Of a DNA stretch of 64,000 nucleotides, positions 19,856-31,782 are shown one piece after another. How positions within the stretch are numbered: the first letter of the stretch is position 1; each line of letters starts with the position of its first letter. This DNA comes from Xestospongia bergquistia (lineage: Eukaryota > Porifera > Demospongiae > Haplosclerida > Petrosiidae). The translations under genes and the position numbers were made by a program. The notes below the pieces were generated by a model. The model had not been told where the DNA came from. It searched no databases and saw only the letters and a list, made by a program, of their open reading frames with translations. The stretch spans positions 2,304,001 through 2,368,000 of the forward strand of contig OZ014413.1 of assembly GCA_963965975.1 (NCBI GenBank), written 5' to 3'.

Positions 19856-22584
19856 CATTCAACCTTATGTATTGTGCTGCTGATCTGTAATAGAATTCAT
19901 GTCGTTACTACTTTCACTATAAGTGAAATTATCCAATTAGTTACATCGTAATAGAAGTAATTAAAAAGAGATATTGTCTTTGTTATAATTGTTATAGTTG
20001 TAACAATATAACTAATAATAACTACCTATAAGTTATGTGCAGACTGATGGATCTATGAGACAATATAGCTTGTGTTACTTATACATGATTTAATACTATA
20101 AGGACTCTCCTTAAACCCTGACCCTAAAATGTAAATGTACACGCTTATAATAACGATAATACTTATAGTACTTGCGATAATAATATAGTACTTACGATAA
20201 TACTTTGAAAGTGATGTACCACATTCAAATTCGTTCATTTTAGTGTGACAGATAAATTTTACCACTGCACATTGCATTGAGTAATATGCTCAAATGATTA
20301 TATGATATGTTTCTATTTTATTTTGTGTTTTATTACATAACACACTATACAATAACATATCCATATCATATATATTTAGACACAATAGTAAGAACAGGTA
20401 CAACCAACTGCTCAAGAATTAGAATATGCATTGACACAAATAGTCAAAGTACCAGAACATTCAATGTTATACGAACATGTTACAACACATTCTTTGCTAA
20501 TAGTTCTTAGAAAATGTAACAATTTCTCCAGCAGGAAGTCCATACTTTGTATATTGTTAATACTTAAAGTTTGAGAAGGTTAGGATCAATATTATACAAA
20601 CTAGAGATTTCTACCTGATATACAGGAACTGGGTCCAAAAGGGACAACAAAAACATCTTGAAACTAATTAAATACCAAATGTGATTGTTTTTTATTAGAT
20701 TATTGTGAAAAAGAGAAATGAAGTAATAGGAAGATATAATGAGGTTTCTTTTATTATAATACAGCGATGACACAACATATTGTGTTTCATTTTACTTTAT
20801 TCTTTGTGGTAAGTAACTAACAATACAATATGGAGAAAGAAGGCTATAAATTAATCATTCTAAATAATATAATCTATTAGTAGCAATACCTTATACTTTA
20901 TGGTCAACCAGTATGGTTATGATGTAATTCCAAGTCACATGATGATGCACATGTTTCTATGGATTATTTGTTATGTACCTAATTGTGATTATTTATTTCA
21001 ATTGCACTCTTGTTGTCTCTGACTTGTATATGTTTTGTACATCTCTGATATTTGTTATAACCAATTGTTTCATTCATCCAACTCACTATACTTGGAAATA
21101 CTTTAGTTCCAACATTAAGTGATTACTAGTACAATTATATTCAAAGTGTTCTACCTTATTCATAATGTTATTTTAGTCAATTTCCTACTCCACATTCACA
21201 TCAAACAAATATCAAATTTAAACATTATTGATTATCTATTTTCTAATTATCTAGTAGTACACTCTCTTGTTAATTCTCATTAATTGTGTAAAAGTCTGTT
21301 TGAATAATAGATTTCTGAATGTTTCAGTCTAGATGGATGTGAGGTGAAATATGTGCCCTGTGCACAATATTATTAATACAAATGAAATACAAACAGCTAA
21401 ATCATTGATCTGCAAGCCCAAAATGACAAAGGTAAGATATTAAACCTAGATCCTGACAGTTTGGTGGTATTTGTCACTTGTCAATAAACATATATAAAAA
21501 CAAGCATCAGAAGTGTTTTCAAGTAATTTCTCAAAACAACTCTCTCTTTACAAATATTCCATATATTCTGATGGTGTGAAGTGAAAGTAGAGGAGCTGTA
21601 GCTTGTGCTGAATCTTGTGAGCTTTGTCCAGGCCAGACAGAGGAGTAGAATGAAAATGTTGTCAAAGGATATGATGAATGAGATCAGAGAAGTCAGCAAC
21701 AAAGAGTTAAAATGCATAATGTCACTTTCTTGTCTATTTTTTGATCTCCTCAATTATGACAATTTGTTCAAATCTCAAAGTGAGCATATTACAAATATTC
21801 ATTTTTAAAAGATAATAACCCAACCAAGTTGAACGCTGCTATACTGATAAAGTTTGGTAGTCTTTGGATACATAGTGCTGTGTACCTTGCCCCTCTGACG
21901 TCATACAGATAATTAAGGTAAATTGAAATATTTATTTAAATATGTCCGTCACTGTAGTCAACTGCAACAACTTCAACAATGTTTATCAATTGTACACTCC
22001 ATATTATATGTACATATATATTAGTTTGTTCTATTCAATTTTTCATTGGAGGCATTGCAAGTAACAAAGTACACAAGGTCATTGCGCATATGTTGAAAAC
22101 TACACATATGCAGTTTGACAGTTTACATGTCAATTAATGCATGTAAACTTACAGTTTGTAAGTTTACATGCATTAGTTTCTGTATTCATAGTATTTTCAT
22201 AAATAACAAACACGTTTGTTATGTCTACTGTTTCTAATGATATTATGATGTGTCATAATTGATGTAGACCTGAAATCTAAACTTAGAACTTACCTTATTT
22301 AATATGTCAAGCTGATCATTAAGTTCTAATGGTAAAAATAGGATCCACAGTTTTAGCACTTCGACATAATTATACTCAATTAGAAAATTCTTTTAAGGTC
22401 ATAACTGCTAAACTGGTGTATAGTAAAAGTAATATTTCAGTTTATCATTATAGACATCCTATTTGCCCATGTGACTGTCGTGAGTAGACCTTGATGCAAC
22501 TTTCATTTTCAATATGAGCTTTTAATATCAATCAAAACAAAAAGAACTATCTAGATTTTAAGTCTAATACTTTTTTCAAAAGAG
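19856..22584. other. Intergenic region between the PI3K/lectin array and the transporter
   Basis: Homology with the other units ends near 19,850. About 2.7 kb of AT-rich sequence follows without a convincing gene. Two weak items: an open frame 20398-20574 preceded by AACAG (61 codons open, residues such as QELEYALTQIVKVPEHSM look protein-like but match nothing I know), and a ~120-bp stretch at 21,580-21,700 that recurs at 43,020-43,110, so it is a dispersed repeat. A perfect inverted repeat lies at 22136-22174. Confidence 0.5.
22136..22174. repeat. 16-bp perfect inverted repeat, 7-nt loop
   Basis: Arms AATGCATGTAAACTTA (22136-22151) and its complement (22159-22174). It could form a strong hairpin about 410 bp upstream of the transporter ATG. 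Function unknown. Confidence 0.8.
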
Positions 22585-24108
22585 ATGTCCTCCTGCATAA
22601 GACAGTGCTTAAAAAGGAGTTTTCAATGTGTCAATTCCAGAGCTGTGCTACTTCTTATTCTGTGGGATGCCTTGATGTATCTTCAAATTAATTTATTGGC
22701 TAAATTCACTAGTAGAAGCTATGCTAAGAGTGACATTGACAACGATGAAGGGCGTAAAATTATATTTGATATATTGTACTGTCTTCTTTACTTCTTCTTT
22801 CCATTCTTTGGTTTACTAGCTGATGTGAAGACAGGAAGATATCGAGCTATCATTACTGGTGTGTATTGTGCATTTGGGTCTTGGTTAATTAGTGGTCTGA
22901 CAATTATTATTAACTCATATTATAATTGGTACCCACTTTTTACATCGCTCTTGATTGTTAGTTACATATTGCAAATTATTGGATACTGTAGCTTTCGTTC
23001 CAATATTGTCCAATTTAATATTGATCAATCAGTGGGAGCTTCAGCTGATGAATTAAGTGCTATTGTATATTGGCACTCCTGTAGTATACCAATAGTATTT
23101 TTGATTATTGGAATTGCAAAGTGTCTAATTGAACAGTTTGTTCTAATGTCTTATGTTGTGTCAGGTGTAGCTGTGACCACAGTTATTATCAGCAACTTCC
23201 TTTTTAGACAATGGTTGGATATTACACCTCACATTACCAATCCTGTCAAATTGATTGTTAAAGTACTTAACTATGCAAGAAAAAACAAATATCCTAGGAA
23301 TCGGAGTGCCTTTACTTACTGGGAGGATAATTACCCATCACGACTCGACTTAGGTAAAGAGAAATATGGAGGACCTTTTTCAGAGGAACAAATAGAGGAT
23401 GTTAAGACAGTAATACGCTTGGTACCATTGCTTATCTGTACATCAGGTTTGTCAGCAAGTTCTGCTCAGGAATTAAGAGGTCTCACACTTTTAAAAAATT
23501 CACATTTTATATCATGTTTTGTTATTAATGATTCAATACACTTCTTAGTTGTTTCTAGCTTCATTATTTTATATCAGTTAATAATATATCCATGTTTTTA
23601 TTATTACATTCCAAGTATGCTCAAAAGAATTGGTTCAGGTCTATTTTTCTCTTTGTTCACTGTGCTTTATTATGTAATAATTTTTTCTTCTAATGGAAAT
23701 AGCTCTTTCAGTACAACTTCATACAAGGCAATAATTATTCCTCAAATATTGTATGGAATTGCATTTGCTTTTATTCTTCCAACTTCTTTAGAGTTTACAA
23801 TTGCCCAATCTCCACACAAAATGAGAGGGCTGATGATTGGTCTCTGGTTTGCAGCATATGGACTGGGTTACGCTATTTCTATTGGGACAAAATATCCTTT
23901 TCAATGTGAAATGGACATCACTTGTCAAAGTCTTTACTATTATGTGTCCAAAAGTGTGATTATATTTATCATTACGATAGTGTTTGTAGTGTTATCAAAG
24001 AATTACAAGTTACGAGTGAGAGATAATGAAGTCAATATACATTGGATAATTGAGGAACATTATGTGAAATACATTGAACAGGAAAATGAGCACAGAAGAG
24101 AGGTATAA
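22585..24108 (+). CDS. POT/SLC15-like (proton-coupled oligopeptide transporter family) membrane transporter
   Basis: Intronless, 507 aa, about 12 hydrophobic segments: an MFS transporter. POT-type features: FFFPFFGLLADVKTGRYRAI in the TM2-3 region, the conserved N-half block with NIVQFNIDQSVGASADELSA (comparable to the GGxKPCxxxFGGDQF stretch of POTs), and a cytosolic central loop RSAFTYWEDNYPSRLDLGKEKYGGPFSEEQIEDVKTV, typical of invertebrate SLC15-like proteins. The substrate cannot be read; the classic ExxER of TM1 is not evident, so peptide transport is uncertain. The start is the first ATG of the open frame. A CD225 gene follows 0.75 kb downstream, and two broken copies of the transporter lie in the same relation to later CD225 genes. 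It is the only intact member of the three. Confidence 0.8.
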   Translation: MSSCIRQCLKRSFQCVNSRAVLLLILWDALMYLQINLLAKFTSRSYAKSDIDNDEGRKIIFDILYCLLYFFFPFFGLLADVKTGRYRAIITGVYCAFGSWLISGLTIIINSYYNWYPLFTSLLIVSYILQIIGYCSFRSNIVQFNIDQSVGASADELSAIVYWHSCSIPIVFLIIGIAKCLIEQFVLMSYVVSGVAVTTVIISNFLFRQWLDITPHITNPVKLIVKVLNYARKNKYPRNRSAFTYWEDNYPSRLDLGKEKYGGPFSEEQIEDVKTVIRLVPLLICTSGLSASSAQELRGLTLLKNSHFISCFVINDSIHFLVVSSFIILYQLIIYPCFYYYIPSMLKRIGSGLFFSLFTVLYYVIIFSSNGNSSFSTTSYKAIIIPQILYGIAFAFILPTSLEFTIAQSPHKMRGLMIGLWFAAYGLGYAISIGTKYPFQCEMDITCQSLYYYVSKSVIIFIITIVFVVLSKNYKLRVRDNEVNIHWIIEEHYVKYIEQENEHRREV

Positions 24109-24438
24109 ACATTAATATAGTTCACAGTTAAAAAGAGTTCACTGTTTAATACTTGTTTGTTCTTTATTATTTTTAATGTTTATGTAATAGCTGGGTAGTG
24201 TTGTTAATCTTGTATTGTTGTTATATAAGTTGATAATGTTGTATAACAACACTTGATGCTAAAGTGCTGTATGACAATATGAGTCCATGCATTCATGGAT
24301 GATGGTACTGCAGTATGTTGTATATTGGGAATGAAATAGACAATCCAATTAAGTTATGTCTCTGCAAGTTACATGTATACACAGGAGTAATGTCATTAAA
24401 AAACAATGTTAAAACTATTTACATTATATATAATGACT

Positions 24439-24642
24439 GTTTGGGCATTAGGGCACTAAGCTTTGGGGTTTTAGGATAGAGAATAACCCTTTCACGCTAC
24501 CACATATTAAGCATACCCGTCACTTGTGTGCATGTGTATTTCTGAACAATGACTCGTAATGTGTATATACTTAATATGCATTAGCGTGAAAGGGGTATTC
24601 TCTATCCTAAAACGCCAAAGCTTAGTGCCCTAATGCCCAAAC
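24439..24642. mobile_element. MITE-B, about 204 bp, with ~75-bp near-perfect inverted arms
   Basis: Starts GTTTGGGCATTAGGGCACTA and ends with its complement. The arms agree almost perfectly to about TTTCACGCTA...CATATTAAGTATA, leaving a ~50-nt loop. It sits immediately upstream of the CACGTG promoter of CD225 gene C1. I could not define a convincing target duplication. Confidence 0.85.
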
Positions 24643-24658
24643 TACACTTATGTTCACT

Positions 24659-24747
24659 CACGTGAGTTATACATACTTTTGTGACGAAACTCTCTCTCTC
24701 TCACGTGAATACCATATAGCACACGTGATTTACTTTGCCTATATAAT
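24659..24747 (+). promoter_or_regulatory. C1 promoter: three CACGTG palindromes and a TATA box
   Basis: CACGTG at 24659-24664, 24702-24707 and 24722-24727, then TATATAAT at 24740-24747, about 107 bp upstream of the C1 ATG. CACGTG is the palindromic E-box of MYC/USF/MITF-type bHLH factors (established). The last two are exactly 20 bp apart, as in C3 (33042 and 33062). The leader after the TATA (TTGTCGAGATA...CCAACCTGTGG) is conserved in C2, C3, C5, C7 and C10. Confidence 0.65.
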
Positions 24748-24853
24748 ATCATCGTCTGCAATACATTCTTTGCGGAGTGTTTTGCTGAGATCCTTGTCGA
24801 GATATACCCAACCTGTGGAGTACACTTTTACATAAATTCTTTCAACGTCTGAA

Positions 24854-27370
24854 ATGGAAGGTAATAAATGTATGATTCATTTCTTTATGTTTAAATATGT
24901 ACTATATGCTAAAATAATGTATATATAGATAATATAAAATGACATTGATTTTAATCACTAGCTTTAAAAAGTCATTAGCAAATCTTATGTCATAGTGAGT
25001 TCATTTGCCTTAACACTACAAGTATGCCTGTTACCATTTGTTACAATTACTTAGGTACACTACAAAGTATATATAATATATAAAAGTAAATATTTATTTT
25101 GATCAATATGATAGAGGCAGTTCAAACTAGACAACACAATACATATGTACACAAATTTTACGTATATGTTTTTAGTAAAGAGAACAGTCCTTGCGTGTAT
25201 TTTATATGTGCAATATCATATAATAATGATACTTTTAATTTCAATTACCATATAACTAATGCAATGCGTGACCATGTCTTCTTCAAATTAAGTTTGTGTC
25301 ATGGTCATGATTCTTTGAATTTAATTTGTGACTTGTTTTTTTATGGTTCATGACAATGCCATTAACATTGCTTTTATTATATTTCCTTTTGTGGTTGATA
25401 AAAAATTTCCCTAACTCAATTAGTCTAGACCAAAGTTGTACTATACTATGAGATAAACCTCTAATTATTAAAACCACAAAAACATATCTATTTACTATTA
25501 CTGGCACTTAGTATTAATAACATTTACAAAAGAATGATATCAAACTCTCCCTAAATATGACAACACTCATGAATGACTTTTGCTAGATTCTTAATAGAAT
25601 GTTAAAGTAATTCTAATGCATGTGCTCAACACTAAAAAATGATTGGTTGATTGAACCATTATTTGGTTATACAGGTTGCAATTACAAACTTATTATTGTT
25701 AGAAAAGTAAGCATAATACTGTTTTCATTACTAATGTCCTACTAGCTGTTTATGTAGCTACATAGCCACTAATTTCATAACACATTAGTAATCAAAATAG
25801 TTTTAAGTTTACTTTTTGCATATGCAACCTATATAACCATGTATTGGTTAAATCAATTGTTCAATTACAGTGAAGAAAGAGTGATTGCAAACATTTAGAG
25901 TCTACCATCACTAAGAGTGTGATAGAAGAGTTGTAAGCATATAGATATAGTACATGTGGTTGATACAAAATGACAATATACAGTACATGTAGATTTTTCC
26001 TTTTTTGCACTTAGGTCTAGAAAATAAATATACTTAGTAAATGTTAAAATTGTTTTTTATGATGTTTTGCTCTTAGGTTCAGCTTATCCACCACCAACTC
26101 AACCTGTAAGTATATGTATATGTGTAGTGTAAACTACTTAACTGTTATTAGTAGTGTCCTTATTTGGTGCTTTCTATGTTTAGTATCTTTATGACCTCTC
26201 ATGCATTATTGTTGTTATATAAAGAGATCTAGTTGAGGCAGGCAGTTAGTTCTGTCCAGACAAATATATGTGTGATATTATAAGTGTGAGCTCTATAGCT
26301 CACACTACATATGTAATATACTTATCTATGCATTAATTTCACAATTAATTGTTATTATTAGGGGCATCCTCAACCAAGTGGTTATTATCCAGGACCTCAA
26401 CAGTTCAGTAGTAAGTTATAGATGTTTTACATATTCAACATTCTGCATTGTTGTCATATTATATTTCATTATAACCATTGTAGCTAATATTGCCCCACCA
26501 CCATATTTTGGGCAACCTGCTCCTGTTCCACAGCCCCAACAGCAGGTAAGATATGATAACTTTAAGCAAGTACATTGTATGCATCTATAACATGTAACAA
26601 TAGTTATCCATGGTGTTATTACAAATTTCACTTAACTATTTTACATAATTCAAACACTTATATCTAAGTAAGTAACATATATTAAAGGCATTTTATATCA
26701 CTTATTTTTTTAGTCAACTTCCAATGTAGTTGTAGTGCAGAGTCAGCCTTCTGTGATAGCAACTACTTTCCGTCCTATTGGTGATCATTATCTGACATTG
26801 GGTATTGTGCTCACAATCTTGTGTGTCCTTTGTGGAACATGGACGTCTCTCCTTTGTACTATTCCGGCTATCATCTTTTCTACTACGGTAACAATATAAT
26901 TAATTATAGATGTTATATTTAATAAAGAAAAGGTACTTTATACTTTTAAATCTGTTCATTCTTTCTCTAATGGCACTGTTTAATACTCATGTTATAGCTA
27001 AATTTACAAGAAGTTGTCAAAGTCAAATTAAAAATGTTTATTATAATGAAGCAATGAATATATATAATGTAATCAAAGTTATTAATACTTTAAACATCTA
27101 CATCATTGCTAAATATAATTTTTGAAATATTTAGAAAGTGTTTTTTATTTTTGTTTCATATAGGCTCGAGATGCTGATGCACGAGGTGACCACGAAACTG
27201 CTCGCACTCATGGTTATATTGCCCTTGGTCTTAACATTGGTGGCTTAGTTGGCTGGATAGTTGTAATCGTTGGTATTATTATTACTATTTCTGTTGTTTC
27301 TTCTGCAAGCTCTGTTTGCTACGGAACTTACTATAATGGCTATACATACAGTTATAACTGTGGCAAGTGA
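24854..27370 (+). CDS. CD225/dispanin family protein C1 (six exons, 175 aa)
   Basis: Exons 24854-24860 (ATGGAAG micro-exon), 26077-26105, 26362-26410, 26484-26545, 26714-26887, 27164-27370; intron phases 1-0-1-0-0; frame open to TGA. Layout: MEGSAYPPPTQP; GYYPGPQQF; APPPYFGQPAP (a PPxY WW-domain ligand); then the CD225 domain: DHYLTLGIVLTILCVLCGTW (TM1, cysteines near the membrane), AIIFS, loop ARDADARGDHETARTH, IALGLNIGGLVGW (TM2), and a Tyr-rich tail ending YTYSYNCGK. The loop matches the dispanin pattern (S/A-R-D....GD...A......LNI). Predicted: cytosolic proline-rich N-terminus and two membrane segments. AATAAA at 27374-27379. Vertebrate relatives act at plasma/endosomal membranes; the role here is inferred only. 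Confidence 0.88.
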
Positions 27371-28003
27371 AGGAATAAAAGCCAGTCATGAAACTCTTGA
27401 AATAAGTTTAATATGTTCATGTTTTATTTTTATTGCAGTGTCATCCAGTTAATGTGATAAGTTACAATAATTATATTTTTTGATATGCTTTGTAAAATCA
27501 GTAATTGTTTAAGAATTCTTAAACTGATATTCATTTTTATATTAGAGTCAGAAACCAGTCAACATACCAGACAATGAAATTCATGTTTGTTTATTAATTA
27601 ACATTTGTTACAATAGATATTATCGTTTGGGCATTTATGCTTTTCGTGGAATTGAAATTACTAGAAAAAAAAGACAGACCACAGTCAACCAATTAACTGA
27701 CAATGCTATATATGGTTTATGCGTCATTCTGTGTTTATTTAAAAATTGGTATTATGGAATAATATATTGTATACTGGCTTAGACATAGGGGGGTCAGGGG
27801 GGCTTGAGCCCCCCTAATTTAAGACTGGGGAGCATAGCCCCCCCCTCAAATTTTTTATGGTGTCTAAGCCATTGTTGTAGGATTAAAGTCTTCTATAACA
27901 AAGCCATTAATCGTTCTGAATGAATTTTAGGGAGCTACTATAAGAAGTTTGTCTTGGATTCAGTTAATAATTATACATGGTAAAAACAAATATCCTAGAA
28001 AAA
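27371..28003. other. 3' flank of C1 with a small hairpin element
   Basis: Contains a C1 3' UTR-like stretch shared by other CD225 genes, a GGTCAGAAACCAGTCAACATA-type motif (27,547) and a 97-bp element at 27775-27871 bounded by perfect 11-bp inverted repeats (TGGCTTAGACA) with a G/C-rich GGGGGGCTTGAGCCCCCC hairpin inside. No gene. Confidence 0.6.
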
Positions 28004-28568
28004 TATGCAAGAAAAAACAAATATCCTAAGTACCTTTACTTATTGGGAGGAGGATAACCCATCATGACTCAACTTAGGTAAAGAGAAATATGGAGGACCT
28101 TTTTCAGAGGAACAAATAGAGGATGTTAGGACAGTAATACGCTTGGTACCATTGCTTATCTGTACATCAGGTTTGGCAGCAAGTTCTCCTCAGGAATTAA
28201 GAGGTCTCACACTTTTAAAAATTCACATTTTATATCACGTTTTGTTATTAATGATTCAGTACACTTCTTAGTTGTTTCTAGCTTCATTATTTTATATCAG
28301 TTAATAATATATCCATGTTTTCATTATTACATTCCAGTATGCTCAAAAGAATTGGTTCAGGTCTATTTTTCTCTTTGTACACTGTGCTTTATTATATAAT
28401 AATTTTAGCTTCTAATGGAAATAGCTCTTTCAGGACAACTTCATACAAGGGAGTAATTATTCCTCTAATATTGTATGGAATTGCATTTGCTTTTATTCTT
28501 CCAACTTCTTTAGAGTTTGCAATTGTCCAATCTCCACACAAAATGAGAGGGCTGATGACTGGTCTCTG
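28004..28568 (+). pseudogene. POT-like transporter pseudogene 2 (fragment)
   Basis: Corresponds to 23,272-23,849 of the intact gene, from the cytosolic loop (ATGCAAGAAAAAACAAATAT) to GGTCTCTGG. Damage: a ~13-nt deletion after the first codons, CGA to TGA in the PSRLDLG motif (near 28,065), loss of one A near 28,220 and of one A at CATTCCAGTATG (28,333-28,344). It breaks off abruptly at 28,569, where an unrelated GC-richer element begins. The last frameshift is shared with pseudogene 3. Confidence 0.9.
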
Positions 28569-28595
28569 GCAAATGACAGTGTTACAGTGTTTATG

Positions 28596-28925
28596 CGGAC
28601 ATTCTGATTCCTATTTCCAATTTCCATATAACGAGGTTATACGGAGTTTTGATGTCCGTCCTCGGCTTTTCTAAATAGTAGAACTACAATATACAGCCAA
28701 AGTCAGGGACCAAGCCCAACTGGAAAATCTCGCTGACGCTCGATTCTAAGAGACGGCTCGTGGTACTCGCACTTTGTGTTTATTAAGTAACAACAAGAGC
28801 CTAGAAATGACGTACATGCCAAAAATTGAATTAAGAATAAGAAATTGACTCACTGGGACGTTAATTGGAATTTTTTAATACGCCAAGGTTCGCGAAGAAA
28901 TAAGGAACAGGAATTGGAATGTCCG
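28596..28925. mobile_element. GC-richer MITE-like insert (MITE-C) between transporter relic and C2 promoter
   Basis: Imperfect terminal inverted repeats of ~24 bp: CGGACATTCtgATTCCTatTTCC at the left, and the complement (GGAAcaGGAATtgGAATGTCCG) at the right. The composition is less AT-rich than the flanks. It replaces the region where C1 and C3 have CACGTG boxes, leaving C2 with a TATA (28949-28956) only. No target duplication was defined. Confidence 0.6.
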
Positions 28926-29068
28926 TCTGCGGCTTCCGTAATTTTCCTTATAAAATATCATCGCCTATACATCTATACATATTCTTGCAAACTGTTTAGC
29001 AGAGATCTTTGTCGAGATAGACCCAACCTGTGGTATATACTTTTACGTGAATACTCCCAACGGCTGTA

Positions 29069-30527
29069 ATGGAAGGTAACAAATGTTTATACATTTAAAT
29101 GTGTACTATACATATATATACTAAAGTGATGTATGTATAATGAGAAATGGCATTGGTTTTAGCCACTAGCTGTAAAAGGCATCATCAAATTTTTATCACA
29201 GTGACGTTTTTGCTACTACACACTATAAGTATGCCAGTTACTACTTTACTTTACCATACTTTAAAGTATAATAATATATATAAAAGTAAAGAGATATTTT
29301 GATTAAGCTGATATAAGTGGCATTTTGAATCAAAGAACACAATACACATACACACAATTTTTGTGCATATTTTTTTTCAGTAAAGAGAATCAATCTGTGT
29401 GTCTATTTAATATATATGATATCATTCACAATGATGATTTTAATTTCAATTACCACATAACTAATGCAATGTATTACAATGTCTTCTTTAAATTAAGCTT
29501 GTGTCACAGGCATGATTTGCTTGAATTTGTGACACATTTAGTTACGGTTCATGACTATATGGTAACAGATTATATATTTGTGGTTTAGCAATTTCTTTAA
29601 TTCTCCAAAAAATTTCACTTCTTACGTACATAGCTCAATTAGTCTAGACTAATATACTATTATATCAACCACTGTAATATTATAATAATTAAGACCACAA
29701 AAACATATGTTTACTAATTTTGTCTTGCACTTAATATCAACAACATTTTCCAAGAAAAATATCAAACTCTCTATAGTACTAAATCATTTAAATATGCAAT
29801 GCTCATACAAGATTGTTACTTGAATCTTAATACAATGTTAACATAACTCTAATACATGTCCTGCACAAAGAGTGATTGGAAACATTCCACCAATAAGAGT
29901 GTGGTAGAAGAGTTGCAAACATATAAATATACTATATGTTACTGACTCAAAATGGGATGTATAGTATACATGTAATTTTAAACCATTACACAGCACAGTC
30001 ACTAATGGATTTAAAGTTAATATACATAGTGACTGTTTGTGAATTGTTTATTTATGGTGTTTTGTTCTTAGATGCTGCTTATCCACCAACAATTCAACCT
30101 GTAAGTATATTTATTTAGTGGTAATAAACCTGTCTGTAATGTTTGTGTACTTGTCTATGTATCGCTTTCACAATTAATTGTTATCATTTAGGGGCATCCT
30201 CATATAACTGGTAGTGGTTATTATCCAGGACCGCAACAGTTCAGTGGTAAGTTATATATGTTTTCAATATTCTGTATCATTGACATTAAAACAAATCATA
30301 TATATTATCTTTTACTATGCTTGTTGTGTAGGTAATACTGCCCCACCACCATATTTTGGGCAACCTGCTCCTCCTCCACAGGCCCAACAGCAAGTACATC
30401 ATATGCATCTGTAACAAATATAATTAGTTATGTCTGTTGTTAATTACGTTTGACAGCTATATATAATTGAAAGCTTATATACATACATACATATATACAT
30501 ATATATATATGCGTACATATACATACA

Positions 30528-30563
<36 letters not shown>

Positions 30564-31280
30564 TATATGTATGTATCCAAATGTATGTGGTGGCTTCTTA
30601 AGGCATGTTATATTATGAATACTGATGTTTTTTAGCCAAGTTCCAATGTAGTTGTAGTGCAGAGTCAGCCTTCTGTGATTGCAACTACCTTCCGTCCTAT
30701 TGGTGATCATTATCTGACATTGGGTATCGTGCTCACAATCTTGTGCGTCCTCTGTGGAACATGGCATGCACTTCTTTGTACTATTCCAGCCATCATCTTT
30801 TCTACAATGGTAACATTATAATTAATAATGTATTTTATATTTACCAAAGAAAATGCATTTTATACATTTAAAGCGTTCTATTAACAGAAACTGTTTAGTA
30901 CTCTTTTTATAGCCTAGTTGATATAGAGCTTGTGAAAGTGAAATGAAGCAATGAATTTATATGATGTAATCAAAAAATATTATATAATGCTTTAAGCATC
31001 TGCGTTATTGCTAAATGTAATTTTTGAAGTATTTATGAAGTGTTTTATTTTTTTTTCAAAATAGGCTCGAGATGCTGATGCACGAGGTAACAATGAATCT
31101 GCTCGCACTCATGGTCGTATTGCTCTCGGTCTTAACATTGGTGGTCTAGTTTCCTGGATGTTTGTTATTGTTGGTATCATTTTCTTTGGTATTATACTTA
31201 GTGCTGCAAGCAGAGACAACATTTGCTATCGCTATAGCACTTATGGTGACTATACATACAGTTATTACTGTTACAAATAA
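29069..31280 (+). CDS. CD225/dispanin family protein C2 (six exons, 180 aa)
   Basis: Exons 29069-29075, 30072-30100, 30192-30246, 30332-30393, 30636-30809, 31065-31280; same phases as C1, open throughout. Begins MEDAAYPPTIQP; exon 3 HPHITGSGYYPGPQQF; exon 4 APPPYFGQPAPPP (PPxY); CD225 domain with DHYLTLGIVLTILCVLCGTW, CTIPAIIFS, ARDADARGNNESARTH, IALGLNIGGLVSW; tail YTYSYYCYK. The donor after exon 4 is GTACAT, weaker than the GTAAG/GTGAG of its paralogs. The stop codon overlaps AATAAA (31276-31281). TATA at 28949-28956. Second unit of the transporter-CD225 cassette. The CD225 assignment is firm; antiviral or trafficking function is inference. Confidence 0.88.
30474..30572. repeat. CATA/TA microsatellite in intron 4 of C2
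   Basis: Runs of ACATACATACAT and TATATATA. An antisense ORF across here (30444-30767) is a by-product of the repeat and the complement of exon 5. Confidence 0.8.
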
Positions 31281-31782
31281 AGGAATAACAACCAGTCATT
31301 AAACTCATGGAACAGTTTGATATGTATTTTTTTTGTATACAATGTAGTAGAAACTTACTTTTGTCAATATGATAATTTACAATTAGTGATCCTCCAATGA
31401 CAGCTATGGTGCTAGTATTTTTAGTTCGTGCTCAATGTATCAACAAAGATAACTGCCAAAAATTAGTAAAACTATCATTACTTTCCAAAGAAGTGTTTTT
31501 GCAAGAATTCTCACTTTAAAAAGTTGGAAAATGTCATAAGCTGTATGCAGGAGGTTTTATTGAATTGTTGAGTCTTCACTGAAAGCTGTGCTTTTTTTCA
31601 AAGGTTTTTCAGACTTTTAAAGCTATTTGTTCGTTTGAAGCTCCTTTTGGCAGTATTCTTAAGAAGTACAGATGTTTTGCTACCGTCCACTATAATAGTT
31701 TGGTGGCTACCAGTGCCAATTTTGCCGAGTCAAAGTAGTTCAAAGACATTTCCTGGGTAACAGACACACAAACACACAAGAC
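31281..31782. other. 3' flank of C2; unassigned, less AT-rich segment
   Basis: After the 3' UTR-like start, 31,385-31,780 matches nothing else in the window and is somewhat richer in G+C. It may be a decayed dispersed repeat inserted before transporter pseudogene 3. No intact frame on either strand. Confidence 0.4.

Noticed and set aside
21481..21808. Two overlapping ORFs on opposite strands, one hydrophobic
   Set aside because: No start context or homology; part of the stretch also recurs at 43,020-43,110, so a dispersed repeat is likelier.
30444..30767. Minus-strand 107-aa ORF
   Set aside because: Antisense of C2 exon 5 fused to translation of a CATA repeat.
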